NCBI GenBank assembly: GCA_028683685.1
Contig: JAQUHH010000152.1
Span: 1-6,147 of the forward strand
Reading direction: 5' to 3'
Source of the DNA: Bacteroidales bacterium
GTDB taxonomy: Bacteria > Bacteroidota > Bacteroidia > Bacteroidales > WCHB1-69
Length of the DNA: 6,147 nt
The notes under the pieces are model-generated. The model ran no database searches, had not been told where the DNA came from, and worked only from the letters and a program-made list of their open reading frames with translations. A program made the translations under genes and the position numbers. Below, in pieces: positions 1 to 6,104 of the stretch; positions within the stretch are counted from its first letter, which is position 1; every line of letters begins with the position of its first letter.

Positions 1-1
1 T

Positions 2-400
2 TTATAAGTTTTTACTATCAATAATTAATGTAATATGATTGGAGCGTTTTCTAATTCTGTACCCGCGTCCTTGAGGTGCTGTACGAAGGCGTTTGAGCAT
101 GCGACCGCCATCGACAAAAATCTCTTTCACATACAAATTACTGTCTTCAATTCTGGCTCCTTCATTTTTTTGTTGCCAGTTTGAAATGGCAGAAAGTAAT
201 AATTTATGAATTTTCGGAGCGGACTCTTTACGGCTGAATTTCAACACATTTAATGCCTTTTCGACATCCATTCCTCTGACTAAATCGGCCAGAAGACGTG
301 TTTTACGTGGAGACGTTGGATTATCAACCAATCGTGCCATGTATGTATTCTTTTTTGCCTCTTTTACTTCTTCGGCTTTTATACGTTTACGTGATCCCAT
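2..400 (-). CDS. rplV: 50S ribosomal protein L22
   Basis: A complete 132-residue L22. The ATG at 400-398 is chosen because it yields MGSRKRIKAE, matching the MGARKKISAE-type start I recall from Bacteroides L22. It also falls 16 bases after the rpsS stop. The same frame stays open upstream to an ATG at 481, but those 27 codons lie within rpsS and have no L22 resemblance. Bacteroidota L22 carries an N-terminal extension relative to the 110-residue E. coli protein, seen here before ARLVDNPTSPRKTRL (22-36). The tunnel-lining beta-hairpin is at about 95-119, with KRLR at 103-106 beside the region where E. coli L22 changes affect macrolide response. The signature ends in GYRIRKRSNHITL (113-125). 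The leader is A-rich (GAAAAATAAAAAAACA) with no Shine-Dalgarno sequence. The TAA at 4-2 nearly touches the window edge; rpsC is expected next. Confidence 0.97.
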   Translation of the reverse strand: MGSRKRIKAEEVKEAKKNTYMARLVDNPTSPRKTRLLADLVRGMDVEKALNVLKFSRKESAPKIHKLLLSAISNWQQKNEGARIEDSNLYVKEIFVDGGRMLKRLRTAPQGRGYRIRKRSNHITLIIDSKNL

Positions 401-416
401 TGTTTTTTTATTTTTC

Positions 417-695
417 TTATTTTTTGCCTTTATCTCTACTACCAGCGTGGCCTCTAAACATTCGCGTTGAAGCGAATTCACCTAGCTTGTGACCTACCAT
501 ATTTTCAGTAACATAAACGGGAATAAATTTATTTCCATTATGAACTGCAATTGTTAAACCTACAAAGTCAGGAGTAATCATTGAGGCACGAGACCATGTT
601 TTCAATGTACCTTTTTTGGAGGATTCTTGTGCTTGCAAAACCCGACTTTCGAGTCTGTAATAAATGTAGGGTCCTTTTTTTAATGAACGGCTCAT
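417..695 (-). CDS. rpsS: 30S ribosomal protein S19
   Basis: A 92-residue S19, the normal length. It lies in the 30S head with S13 and contacts A-site tRNA and the intersubunit bridge to the 50S subunit. The start MSRSLKKGPYI is diagnostic and fixes the ATG at 695. WSRASMITPDFVG (34-46) and the S19 signature at 53-77, with key residues NGN, GHKLGEF and ST, are all present. The C-terminus is RMFRGHAGSRDKGKK. The gene follows rplB by 12 bases and is preceded by the window's one convincing Shine-Dalgarno-like element (707-702). Its TAA stop (419-417) is followed after 16 bases by rplV. The order rplB-rpsS-rplV is nearly universal in bacteria. Confidence 0.98.
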   Translation of the reverse strand: MSRSLKKGPYIYYRLESRVLQAQESSKKGTLKTWSRASMITPDFVGLTIAVHNGNKFIPVYVTENMVGHKLGEFASTRMFRGHAGSRDKGKK

Positions 696-701
696 AGTAA
701 T

Positions 702-707
702 CTCCCT
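702..707 (-). promoter_or_regulatory. Shine-Dalgarno-like site before rpsS
   Basis: Read on the minus strand, the 12-base spacer between the rplB stop (710-708) and the rpsS ATG (695) is AGGGAGATTACT. The AGGGAG element contains GGAG, complementary to the CCUCC core of the 16S rRNA tail. It ends 6 bases before the ATG, an ordinary spacing for a functional ribosome binding site. It is the only well-placed candidate among the ten genes in the window. Bacteroidota as a rule make little use of such sites, so function here is an inference. It is a short motif and could be chance. Confidence 0.5.
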
Positions 708-1538
708 TTATCTTTTAGTTTTTCTTCTTTCAACAATATATTTATTCGAACTTTTCTTCGCATCGCGAGTTCTGTAACCTTTAGCAGGCAAGCCTTTGCG
801 AGAGCGTGGGTGTCCACCAGAGGAACGACCTTCACCACCACCCATGGGGTGATCAACAGGATTCATAACTACACCACGTACGCGAGGACGACGTCCAAGC
901 CAGCGTGTTCTACCGGCTTTACCGGAAACATTCAAGTTATGGTCAATGTTTGATGCCATACCAATCGTAGCTTTACATTCGGTAAGAATCATACGAATTT
1001 CGCCGGAAGGCATTTTGATATTGGCATATTTTCCGTCGCGAGATAACAATTGAGCGTAAGTACCGGCACCACGTGCAATTTTTGCACCTTGTCCAGGACG
1101 TAGTTCAATGTTATGAATAATGGTTCCAAAAGGAATTTCAGAAAGATATAAAGTGTTTCCAAGATCGGGAGAAATTCCTCTTCCTGCAACTACTTCTTGT
1201 CCGACTTGAATTCCGTGCGGAGCTATAATGTATCTTTTCTCACCATCTTTGTATGCAACAAGAGCAATACGTGCCGATCTGTTGGGATCATACTCTACAC
1301 TTTTAATAACGCCAGGGATATTTTCCTTGTCGCGTTTAAAGTCAATGATACGATACATTTTTTTATGACCACCTCCAAGATATCTCATGGTCATTTTTCC
1401 CTGATTGTTTCGTCCACCCGATTTTTTGATTGGAGTTAATAAACTTTTCTCAGGTACATTTGTGGTTATTTCATCAAAGTTACTAATCACTTTGAATCTT
1501 TGTCCGGGTGTTACTGGTTTATATTTCTTTAAAGCCAT
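708..1538 (-). CDS. rplB: 50S ribosomal protein L2
   Basis: A 276-residue L2 (family about 273-278). It is among the most conserved 50S proteins, needed for subunit association and the peptidyl transferase centre. The RNA-binding N-terminal half has KSGGRNNQGKMTMRYLGGGHKK (39-60 region), then YRIIDFKRDK (62-71) and YDPNRSARIAL (83-93). The C-terminal half has RPGQGAKIARGAGTYAQL (about 147-164). The L2 signature at 218-230 reads PRVRGVVMNPVDH. His230 (Met counted) corresponds to E. coli His229, a residue important for peptidyl transferase activity; it is present. The next-but-one E. coli His is Met here, a frequent natural variant. The tail is basic (YIVERRKTKR). The ATG at 1538 follows the rplW stop by 2 bases, with no Shine-Dalgarno sequence. 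TAA at 710-708 begins a 12-base spacer to rpsS. Confidence 0.99.
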   Translation of the reverse strand: MALKKYKPVTPGQRFKVISNFDEITTNVPEKSLLTPIKKSGGRNNQGKMTMRYLGGGHKKMYRIIDFKRDKENIPGVIKSVEYDPNRSARIALVAYKDGEKRYIIAPHGIQVGQEVVAGRGISPDLGNTLYLSEIPFGTIIHNIELRPGQGAKIARGAGTYAQLLSRDGKYANIKMPSGEIRMILTECKATIGMASNIDHNLNVSGKAGRTRWLGRRPRVRGVVMNPVDHPMGGGEGRSSGGHPRSRKGLPAKGYRTRDAKKSSNKYIVERRKTKR

Positions 1539-1540
1539 TT

Positions 1541-1831
1541 TTAGATATTGCTATAAAAATCGATTACTTGTCCATCTTTTAATTTTACAAAAGCTTTTTT
1601 AACAGAGCTTTTACTGCCTTGGATAAATCCAGTTTTAGTATTCCTAACGGATTTTTTTCCGCGTTGAATAAGAGTATTAACAGATTCAACATCAATATCA
1701 TAAAGCTCTTTTATAGCTTGTACGATTTGATATTTATTTGCCTTTCTATGAACCACAAAACCATATACATTTTGCTTTTCGCTTGCAGTGGTTCTTTTTT
1801 CAGTGATGATGGGCTTAATTATAATATTCAT
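1541..1831 (-). CDS. rplW: 50S ribosomal protein L23
   Basis: A 96-residue L23, matching the usual 95-100. It sits beside the tunnel exit, where it docks trigger factor and the signal recognition particle. It opens with IIIKPIITEK (3-12), the typical L23 N-terminus. The conserved core includes ANKYQIVQAIKELY (31-44) and VESVNTLIQRGK (48-59), with the extended basic loop at about 57-78 (RGKKSVRNTKTGFIQGSKSS). It ends in KKAFVKLKDGQVIDFYSNI (78-96); the DFYSNI end is what I remember from Bacteroidales L23. The ATG at 1831 is 24 bases after the rplD stop, in a spacer made almost wholly of A and T. Only 2 bases separate its TAA from the rplB ATG, so the two are probably translationally coupled. 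Confidence 0.97.
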   Translation of the reverse strand: MNIIIKPIITEKRTTASEKQNVYGFVVHRKANKYQIVQAIKELYDIDVESVNTLIQRGKKSVRNTKTGFIQGSKSSVKKAFVKLKDGQVIDFYSNI

Positions 1832-1855
1832 TACACTTATTGTTAATAATTGTTA

Positions 1856-2488
1856 CTATTCGCTTACTTGAGTATTTTGCAATTTCTCCAAAGAACTTTC
1901 AAGAAAGATTAACTTAGAAGCATTCATAATATCATAAGTATTTACGTCAGAAACACTTACAACATTAGACCCTTTTAAATTTCGTGAGGACAAATATACG
2001 TTTTTATTTGATTCAGAAACAATTAAAAGAGTTTTTTTATCAACTAAATTAAAATTCTTCAAAAAATCAGAGTAATTTTTGGTTTTAGGTTGATCAAAAG
2101 TAAAATCTTCAACAACAATTAAGTCTTGACTTTTTGCTTTATAAGAAAGAGCTGAATAACGAGCAAGTTGTTTTACTTTTTTATTTAATTTAAAACCATA
2201 GAGTCTTGGTTGTGGACCAAAAATTCTAGCACCCCCTCTGAATAGCGGATTTTTGATACTACCGGCACGAGCACCGCCTGTGCCTTTTTGTTTTTTAATT
2301 TTACGAGTACTTCCTGACAATGTAGATTTCTCTTTTGTACAGTGGGTACCCTGTCTGCGGTTTGCCAATAATTGTTTTACATCTAACCACATTGCATGAT
2401 CATTTGGTTCAATTGCAAACATTTCATCTATTAATGATACGCTTTTGGCTGTTTCGCTACCATCAAATTTAAATACTTTTAACTCCAT
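1856..2488 (-). CDS. rplD: 50S ribosomal protein L4 (L4/L1e family)
   Basis: A complete 210-residue L4. It binds domain I of 23S rRNA early in assembly and sends a long loop into the peptide exit tunnel, where it meets L22 at the constriction. The globular N-terminal part includes IEPNDHAMWLDVKQ (26-39). The tunnel loop spans about 44-98: RRQGTHCTKEKS, GSTRKIKKQKGTGGARAGS and FRGGARIFGPQPR are visible. The second half of the globular domain starts at about 99 (FKLNKKVKQLAR), with VVEDF at 125-129 and NVYLSSRNL at 163-171. The Gly72-Ala-Arg step replaces Arg-Ala-Arg of E. coli, which I recall as usual in Bacteroidota. In E. coli L4 also represses the S10 operon; the leader needed for that is not seen here. 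The ATG at 2488 lies inside the end of rplC (10-base overlap). A GAGAG directly abuts the ATG, too close for normal Shine-Dalgarno pairing. It ends with TAG. Confidence 0.98.
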   Translation of the reverse strand: MELKVFKFDGSETAKSVSLIDEMFAIEPNDHAMWLDVKQLLANRRQGTHCTKEKSTLSGSTRKIKKQKGTGGARAGSIKNPLFRGGARIFGPQPRLYGFKLNKKVKQLARYSALSYKAKSQDLIVVEDFTFDQPKTKNYSDFLKNFNLVDKKTLLIVSESNKNVYLSSRNLKGSNVVSVSDVNTYDIMNASKLIFLESSLEKLQNTQVSE

Positions 2489-3108
2489 CTCTCAATTTTT
2501 AAGTATGAACCATTCGATCCCGGAACAGAACCTTTAACTACAATAATATTACTCTCAGGGAAAATTTTAACAACTTCAAGATTGATCATCATTGCTTTTT
2601 TGTTACCGGTTTGACCGGCCATTTTCATTCCTTTGAATACTCTAGAAGGATACGAAGAAGCACCCAAAGAACCGGGAGCTCTTAAACGGTCGTGCTGACC
2701 GTGAGTTTTGTCACCAACACCGCTAAAGCCATGACGCTTAACAACGCCTTGGAAGCCTTTTCCCTTAGTTTTTCCTGAAACGTCAACATATTCACCTTCG
2801 TGGAAGATGGTTACATCAATGACTTCTCCGAAATTCTTACGATTTTCCACTTCGAAACGAGTAAACTCCATAACAATACGCTTGGGAGCTGTATTCGCTT
2901 TTTTAAAATGTCCAATCAAGGGTTTGGTTGTGTTTTTCTCTCTTTTATCATCAAATGCAAGTTGAATTGCTTCATACTTATCAGTTGCGACGGTTTTTAC
3001 CTGTGTAATCACACAAGGACCTGCTTCTATTACGGTGCATGGTATGTTTTTACCAGAGGCATCGTAAACGCTAGTCATTCCGATTTTTTTTCCAATTAGT
3101 CCTGACAT
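2479..3108 (-). CDS. rplC: 50S ribosomal protein L3
   Basis: A 209-residue L3, normal for bacteria (about 205-210). L3 is one of the first proteins on 23S rRNA, and its long extension reaches towards the peptidyl transferase centre. The N-terminus GLIGKKIGMT at 3-12 is characteristic. The L3 signature is at 109-125 (DVSGKTKGKGFQGVVKR), and the central extension follows at about 126-168, including HGQHDRLRAPGS and FKGMKMAGQTG. Residue 150 is Ala where E. coli L3 has the glutamine methylated by PrmB; as I recall, Bacteroides relatives also lack that Gln. The ATG at 3108 follows the rpsJ stop by 39 bases. The leader is strikingly A-rich, with eight A residues running into the ATG (3116-3109) and no Shine-Dalgarno sequence. 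The 3' end overlaps rplD by 10 bases, suggesting coupled translation. Confidence 0.98.
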   Translation of the reverse strand: MSGLIGKKIGMTSVYDASGKNIPCTVIEAGPCVITQVKTVATDKYEAIQLAFDDKREKNTTKPLIGHFKKANTAPKRIVMEFTRFEVENRKNFGEVIDVTIFHEGEYVDVSGKTKGKGFQGVVKRHGFSGVGDKTHGQHDRLRAPGSLGASSYPSRVFKGMKMAGQTGNKKAMMINLEVVKIFPESNIIVVKGSVPGSNGSYLKIERWS

Positions 3109-3147
3109 TTTTTTTTACTTTACTAATTTAACTTAAGATACTTGACC

Positions 3148-3453
3148 TCACACTTTGATTTCTACTTCTACTCCGCTGGGCAATTCTAATTTCATCAAAG
3201 CGTCAATCGTTTTTGGGGTTGAGCTATAGATGTCAAGAATTCTTTTGTAAGAAGACAATTCAAATTGTTCTCTCGATTTCTTGTTTACGAATGTTGCACG
3301 GTTTACCGTAAAAATCTTTTTGTTTGTAGGCAGCGGTATCGGGCCACTCACTATCGCACCAGCAGTTTTAACAGTTTTCACTATTTTTTCTGCGGACTTG
3401 TCGACCAAGCTATGGTCGTACGATTTTAATTTAATTCTTATTCTTTGGTTCAC
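3148..3453 (-). CDS. rpsJ: 30S ribosomal protein S10, GTG start
   Basis: A complete 101-residue S10, the usual length in Bacteroidota. It is a 30S head protein; in other bacteria it also serves as NusE in antitermination with NusB. The S10 signature spans residues 28-43, from VKTAG to GPIPLPT. The long loop that reaches into the head is at about 44-62, and the protein ends in LELPSGVEVEIKV. The start is GTG at 3453-3451: it gives MNQRIRIKLKSYDH, which lines up with the normal S10 N-terminus (MSQKIRIKLKSYDH in relatives, from memory), and no ATG lies nearby in frame. The frame is open a little further upstream into the end of fusA but without a better start. The 23-base gap after fusA is A-rich with no Shine-Dalgarno sequence. 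There is no tuf gene or promoter-like sequence in that gap, so str and S10 genes appear to be one transcription unit. It ends with TGA. Confidence 0.97.
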   Translation of the reverse strand: MNQRIRIKLKSYDHSLVDKSAEKIVKTVKTAGAIVSGPIPLPTNKKIFTVNRATFVNKKSREQFELSSYKRILDIYSSTPKTIDALMKLELPSGVEVEIKV

Positions 3454-3476
3454 AGTTGTAATTATTTTTTGTTTTA

Positions 3477-5573
3477 CTATAGTATGTATTTTCCTTTTGA
3501 TGTTATAGTTTCGCTAATTGATTCGGGAACCACGGCGTAATGTAAGAACTCCATTGTGGAGCTTGCTCTTCCCGACGACAATGATCGTAATGCCGTAACA
3601 TAACCGAACATTGAAGAAAGTGGAACCTGTGCTTTAATTACCTGTCCATTCACATTCGAATCAATTTCCGTAATAATCGCCCTACGTCGGTTTAAATCAC
3701 CATTAACATTGCCTACAAATTCAGCAGGTGAAGAAACCTCAAGCGACATAATCGGTTCTAAGAAAACACTGTTTGCTTTTTTACAAGCATTTTTAAATGC
3801 AATGCTTGCACAAATCTCGAACGAAAGTGCATCCGAGTCAACAGCGTGAAAATTACCATCCTTCAACGTTACTTTTAATCCTTCCAACGGATAACCAGCC
3901 AATACTCCATTACTCATCGCTTTTTGAAATCCTTTTTGAACAGCTACGATAAATTCTTTTGTTAATGCTCCACCTTTGATGTTGTCTACAAAAATTAAGC
4001 CTTTAACATTATTATCAACAGGAGCTATCTCGAAAGAAATATCAGCAAACTTACCTCTACCACCCGATTGTTTTTTATACACTTCTCGGTGTTCAACGGA
4101 TGAAGTAATTGCTTCTTTATAAGCTACTTGAGGATTCCCATGATTGCATTCAACCTTAAACTCACGTTTGAGGCGATCAATTAGAATATCCAAATGCAGT
4201 TCGCCCATTCCACTAATAATAGTTTGTCCCATAACTTCATCATATTTTATAACAAAGGTTGGATCTTCTTCTGATAATTTATGAAAAGCATTTGACAGCT
4301 TATCAATATCATCTTGTGTTTTGGGTTCTACAGCAATTGAAATTACGGGTTCTGGGAATACAATATTCTCAAGAATAATGGGGCGTTTTTCATCGCACAA
4401 AGTATCTCCGGTTCGGATTTCTTTAAATCCAACGGCAACACCAATATCTCCAGCTTCAATAAAATCGATTGGATTTTGTTTGTTGGCATGCATTCTAATT
4501 AAGCGTGCCATTCTTTCACGTTTTTGCGTAGTTGAGTTATAAATGATAGAACCTGATTCTAGTCGACCCGAATAAACCCTAAAAAAAGCGATACGACCCA
4601 CAAATGGATCGGTTGCAATTTTAAATGCCAAAGCGGCAAAAGGTTCTTTTGCATCTACTAAACGTATTTCAGGACTTTCAGTTTTTGGATTAATACCTGT
4701 TAGAGGCTCAACTTCTAGCGGACTTGGTAAATACTTAATAATACCATCCAATAGACGTTGAATTCCTTTGTTTTTGAATGAAGCTCCACAAAACACAGGG
4801 AAAATCTTTATGGCAATGGTTGCTTTTCTGATTGCATTTTCAATTTCTTCAACAGTAATTGAATCTGGATCCTCCAGATATCTTTCAAACAACACATCAT
4901 CCTGTTCAACGGCTGTCTCAATAAGCAACAAACGATATTGTGCTACTTGATCGAGCATATCTTCAGGAATTTCCATTTCGTGAAGTACACCGCCCAGTTC
5001 GGTATTGTCCCATTCGTACGCTTTGTTTTGAATAAGATCTACATATCCAACAAAGGTATCTTCGGAACCGATAGGCAATTGAATGGGAATAGGAGTTGCA
5101 TTTAAGCGAGAATCGATTTGATCGAGAACTCTGTAAAAATTAGCTCCTGCTCTATCCATTTTGTTTACGAAGCACAATCTAGGCACTCCATATTTGTTGG
5201 CTTGTTTCCAAACCGTTTCCGATTGTGGTTCCACACCACCAACGGCACAAAACAGAGCTACAGCACCATCTAGTACACGAAGCGAACGTTCTACTTCTAC
5301 TGTAAAATCAACGTGTCCGGGGGTATCGATAATGTTGATTTTATAGGGTTCGTTAAGAAAGTTCCAATATACAGTTGTGGCTGCAGAGGTAATTGTGATT
5401 CCACGTTCCTGCTCCTGGCTCATCCAGTCCATAACAGCAGTTCCTTCGTGAACTTCACCTAATTTATAACTCTTTCCTGTAAAATACAAAATACGCTCGG
5501 TGGTTGTAGTTTTACCGGCGTCGATATGAGCCATAATCCCAATATTTCTTGTATGTTTAATCTCGTTGCTCAT
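3477..5573 (-). CDS. fusA: Translation elongation factor G (EF-G)
   Basis: A 698-residue cytosolic GTPase that drives tRNA-mRNA translocation and, with ribosome recycling factor, splits ribosomes. The G domain is complete: P-loop AHIDAGKT at 15-22, switch I RGITI at 57-61, switch II DTPGH at 83-87 with catalytic His87, NKMD at 137-140, and a CGAS G5 motif at 262-265. Domain II follows at about 310-395, domain III at about 405-480 (SGMGELHLD at 454-462), domain IV at about 485-605 with tip residues FHAVDSD at 575-581, and domain V at about 606-685 (FGYVTALR at 656-663). Intact GTPase motifs and position in the str cluster mark it as the main EF-G, not the divergent EF-G2 paralogue of Bacteroides, whose GTPase motifs are altered. 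Some residues in domains IV and V depart from consensus (Val543, Asn624, Ala632). The ATG at 5573 lies 37 bases after rpsG, with no Shine-Dalgarno sequence. It ends with TAG. Confidence 0.98.
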   Translation of the reverse strand: MSNEIKHTRNIGIMAHIDAGKTTTTERILYFTGKSYKLGEVHEGTAVMDWMSQEQERGITITSAATTVYWNFLNEPYKINIIDTPGHVDFTVEVERSLRVLDGAVALFCAVGGVEPQSETVWKQANKYGVPRLCFVNKMDRAGANFYRVLDQIDSRLNATPIPIQLPIGSEDTFVGYVDLIQNKAYEWDNTELGGVLHEMEIPEDMLDQVAQYRLLLIETAVEQDDVLFERYLEDPDSITVEEIENAIRKATIAIKIFPVFCGASFKNKGIQRLLDGIIKYLPSPLEVEPLTGINPKTESPEIRLVDAKEPFAALAFKIATDPFVGRIAFFRVYSGRLESGSIIYNSTTQKRERMARLIRMHANKQNPIDFIEAGDIGVAVGFKEIRTGDTLCDEKRPIILENIVFPEPVISIAVEPKTQDDIDKLSNAFHKLSEEDPTFVIKYDEVMGQTIISGMGELHLDILIDRLKREFKVECNHGNPQVAYKEAITSSVEHREVYKKQSGGRGKFADISFEIAPVDNNVKGLIFVDNIKGGALTKEFIVAVQKGFQKAMSNGVLAGYPLEGLKVTLKDGNFHAVDSDALSFEICASIAFKNACKKANSVFLEPIMSLEVSSPAEFVGNVNGDLNRRRAIITEIDSNVNGQVIKAQVPLSSMFGYVTALRSLSSGRASSTMEFLHYAVVPESISETITSKGKYIL

Positions 5574-5610
5574 TTATCTTTGTTTGTATTATGAGTATAG
5601 GGTAAATAAT

Positions 5611-6078
5611 TTAGAATCTAAAGTGTGAGAAAGCTTTGTTTGCATCAGCCATACGGTGCATGTCCTCTTTTCTTTTATAAGCAGCACCTTCTTCTTTATA
5701 AGCAGCCATGATTTCAGAAGCAAGCTTCATTGACATTGTTTTTTCATGGCGTTTACGTGCATATGCAATAAGGTTTTTCATCCCTATTGATTGTTTTCTA
5801 TCAGCACGAATTTCAGAAGGAATTTGGAATGTAGCACCACCAATACGGCGACTGCGAACTTCGACTGCAGGAGTAACGTTAGCTAGACCTTTACGCCAAA
5901 TTTCCAAACCATCTTCTTTTGTTTTTTCACTAACGACTTCTATCGCATCGTAAAAAATTTTAAAAGCTGTATTTTTCTTCCCTTGAAGCATCAAGTTGTT
6001 CACAAATTTTGTTACAATTGTGTCACCAAACTTTGGATCAGGAAGAATAATTCTCTTTTTTGGTTTTGATTTTCTCAT
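5611..6078 (-). CDS. rpsG: 30S ribosomal protein S7
   Basis: A complete 155-residue protein, close to the usual 155-158 for bacterial S7. S7 nucleates assembly of the 30S head by binding the 3' domain of 16S rRNA, and it lines the E-site/mRNA exit. The N-terminal S7 signature runs over about residues 15-46 (DPKFGD, then NLMLQGKK, then FYDA). The beta-hairpin that contacts the E site is at about 75-91 (VRSRRIGGATFQIP). The protein ends in the usual KREDMHRMADANKAF-like tail, here KRKEDMHRMADANKAF, followed by SHFRF. The ATG at 6078 gives the standard MRKxKPKKR beginning. The leader is A/T-rich with no Shine-Dalgarno sequence. The gene starts 26 bases after the rpsL stop and ends 37 bases before fusA, so it is mid-operon. 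In E. coli S7 represses its own operon through the rpsL-rpsG spacer; the spacer here looks too short for that structure. Confidence 0.98.
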   Translation of the reverse strand: MRKSKPKKRIILPDPKFGDTIVTKFVNNLMLQGKKNTAFKIFYDAIEVVSEKTKEDGLEIWRKGLANVTPAVEVRSRRIGGATFQIPSEIRADRKQSIGMKNLIAYARKRHEKTMSMKLASEIMAAYKEEGAAYKRKEDMHRMADANKAFSHFRF

Positions 6079-6104
6079 TGTTTAATCAATTTTTAAAAAT
6101 TAAA

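Noticed and set aside
401..481. A 27-codon upstream extension of rplV starting at an ATG at 481
   Set aside because: It lies inside the rpsS 3' end, has no similarity to L22, and the ATG at 400 gives the expected L22 N-terminus.
298..492. Plus-strand open frames throughout the window, such as 298-492, 1197-1439, 2800-3099, 4321-4542 and 5708-5953
   Set aside because: Each lies opposite a clearly conserved ribosomal-protein or EF-G gene, and the translations resemble no family I know and look like antisense by-products.
989..1189. A second minus-strand open frame inside rplB
   Set aside because: It is out of frame with L2, fully internal to it, and has no recognisable content or plausible start context.
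1832..1855. Near-tandem TAACAATTAT/TAACAATAAG and a weak 5-bp hairpin in the rplD-rplW spacer
   Set aside because: The repeat is imperfect, only two units long and almost all A/T. The hairpin has no G-C pairs and no following T-run on the minus strand, so it is not a credible terminator or regulatory site.
3109..3116. Run of A residues before the rplC ATG as a possible slippage or frameshift site
   Set aside because: It lies outside the coding frame of both neighbours. A-rich leaders are normal in this phylum and probably only aid initiation.
5574..5590. TATCTTTG on the plus strand in the rpsG-fusA gap, matching the Bacteroidota -7 promoter pattern TAnnTTTG
   Set aside because: It would drive antisense transcription into rpsG, there is no clear -33 TTTG at the right distance, and an 8-base AT-rich match with two free positions is expected by chance.
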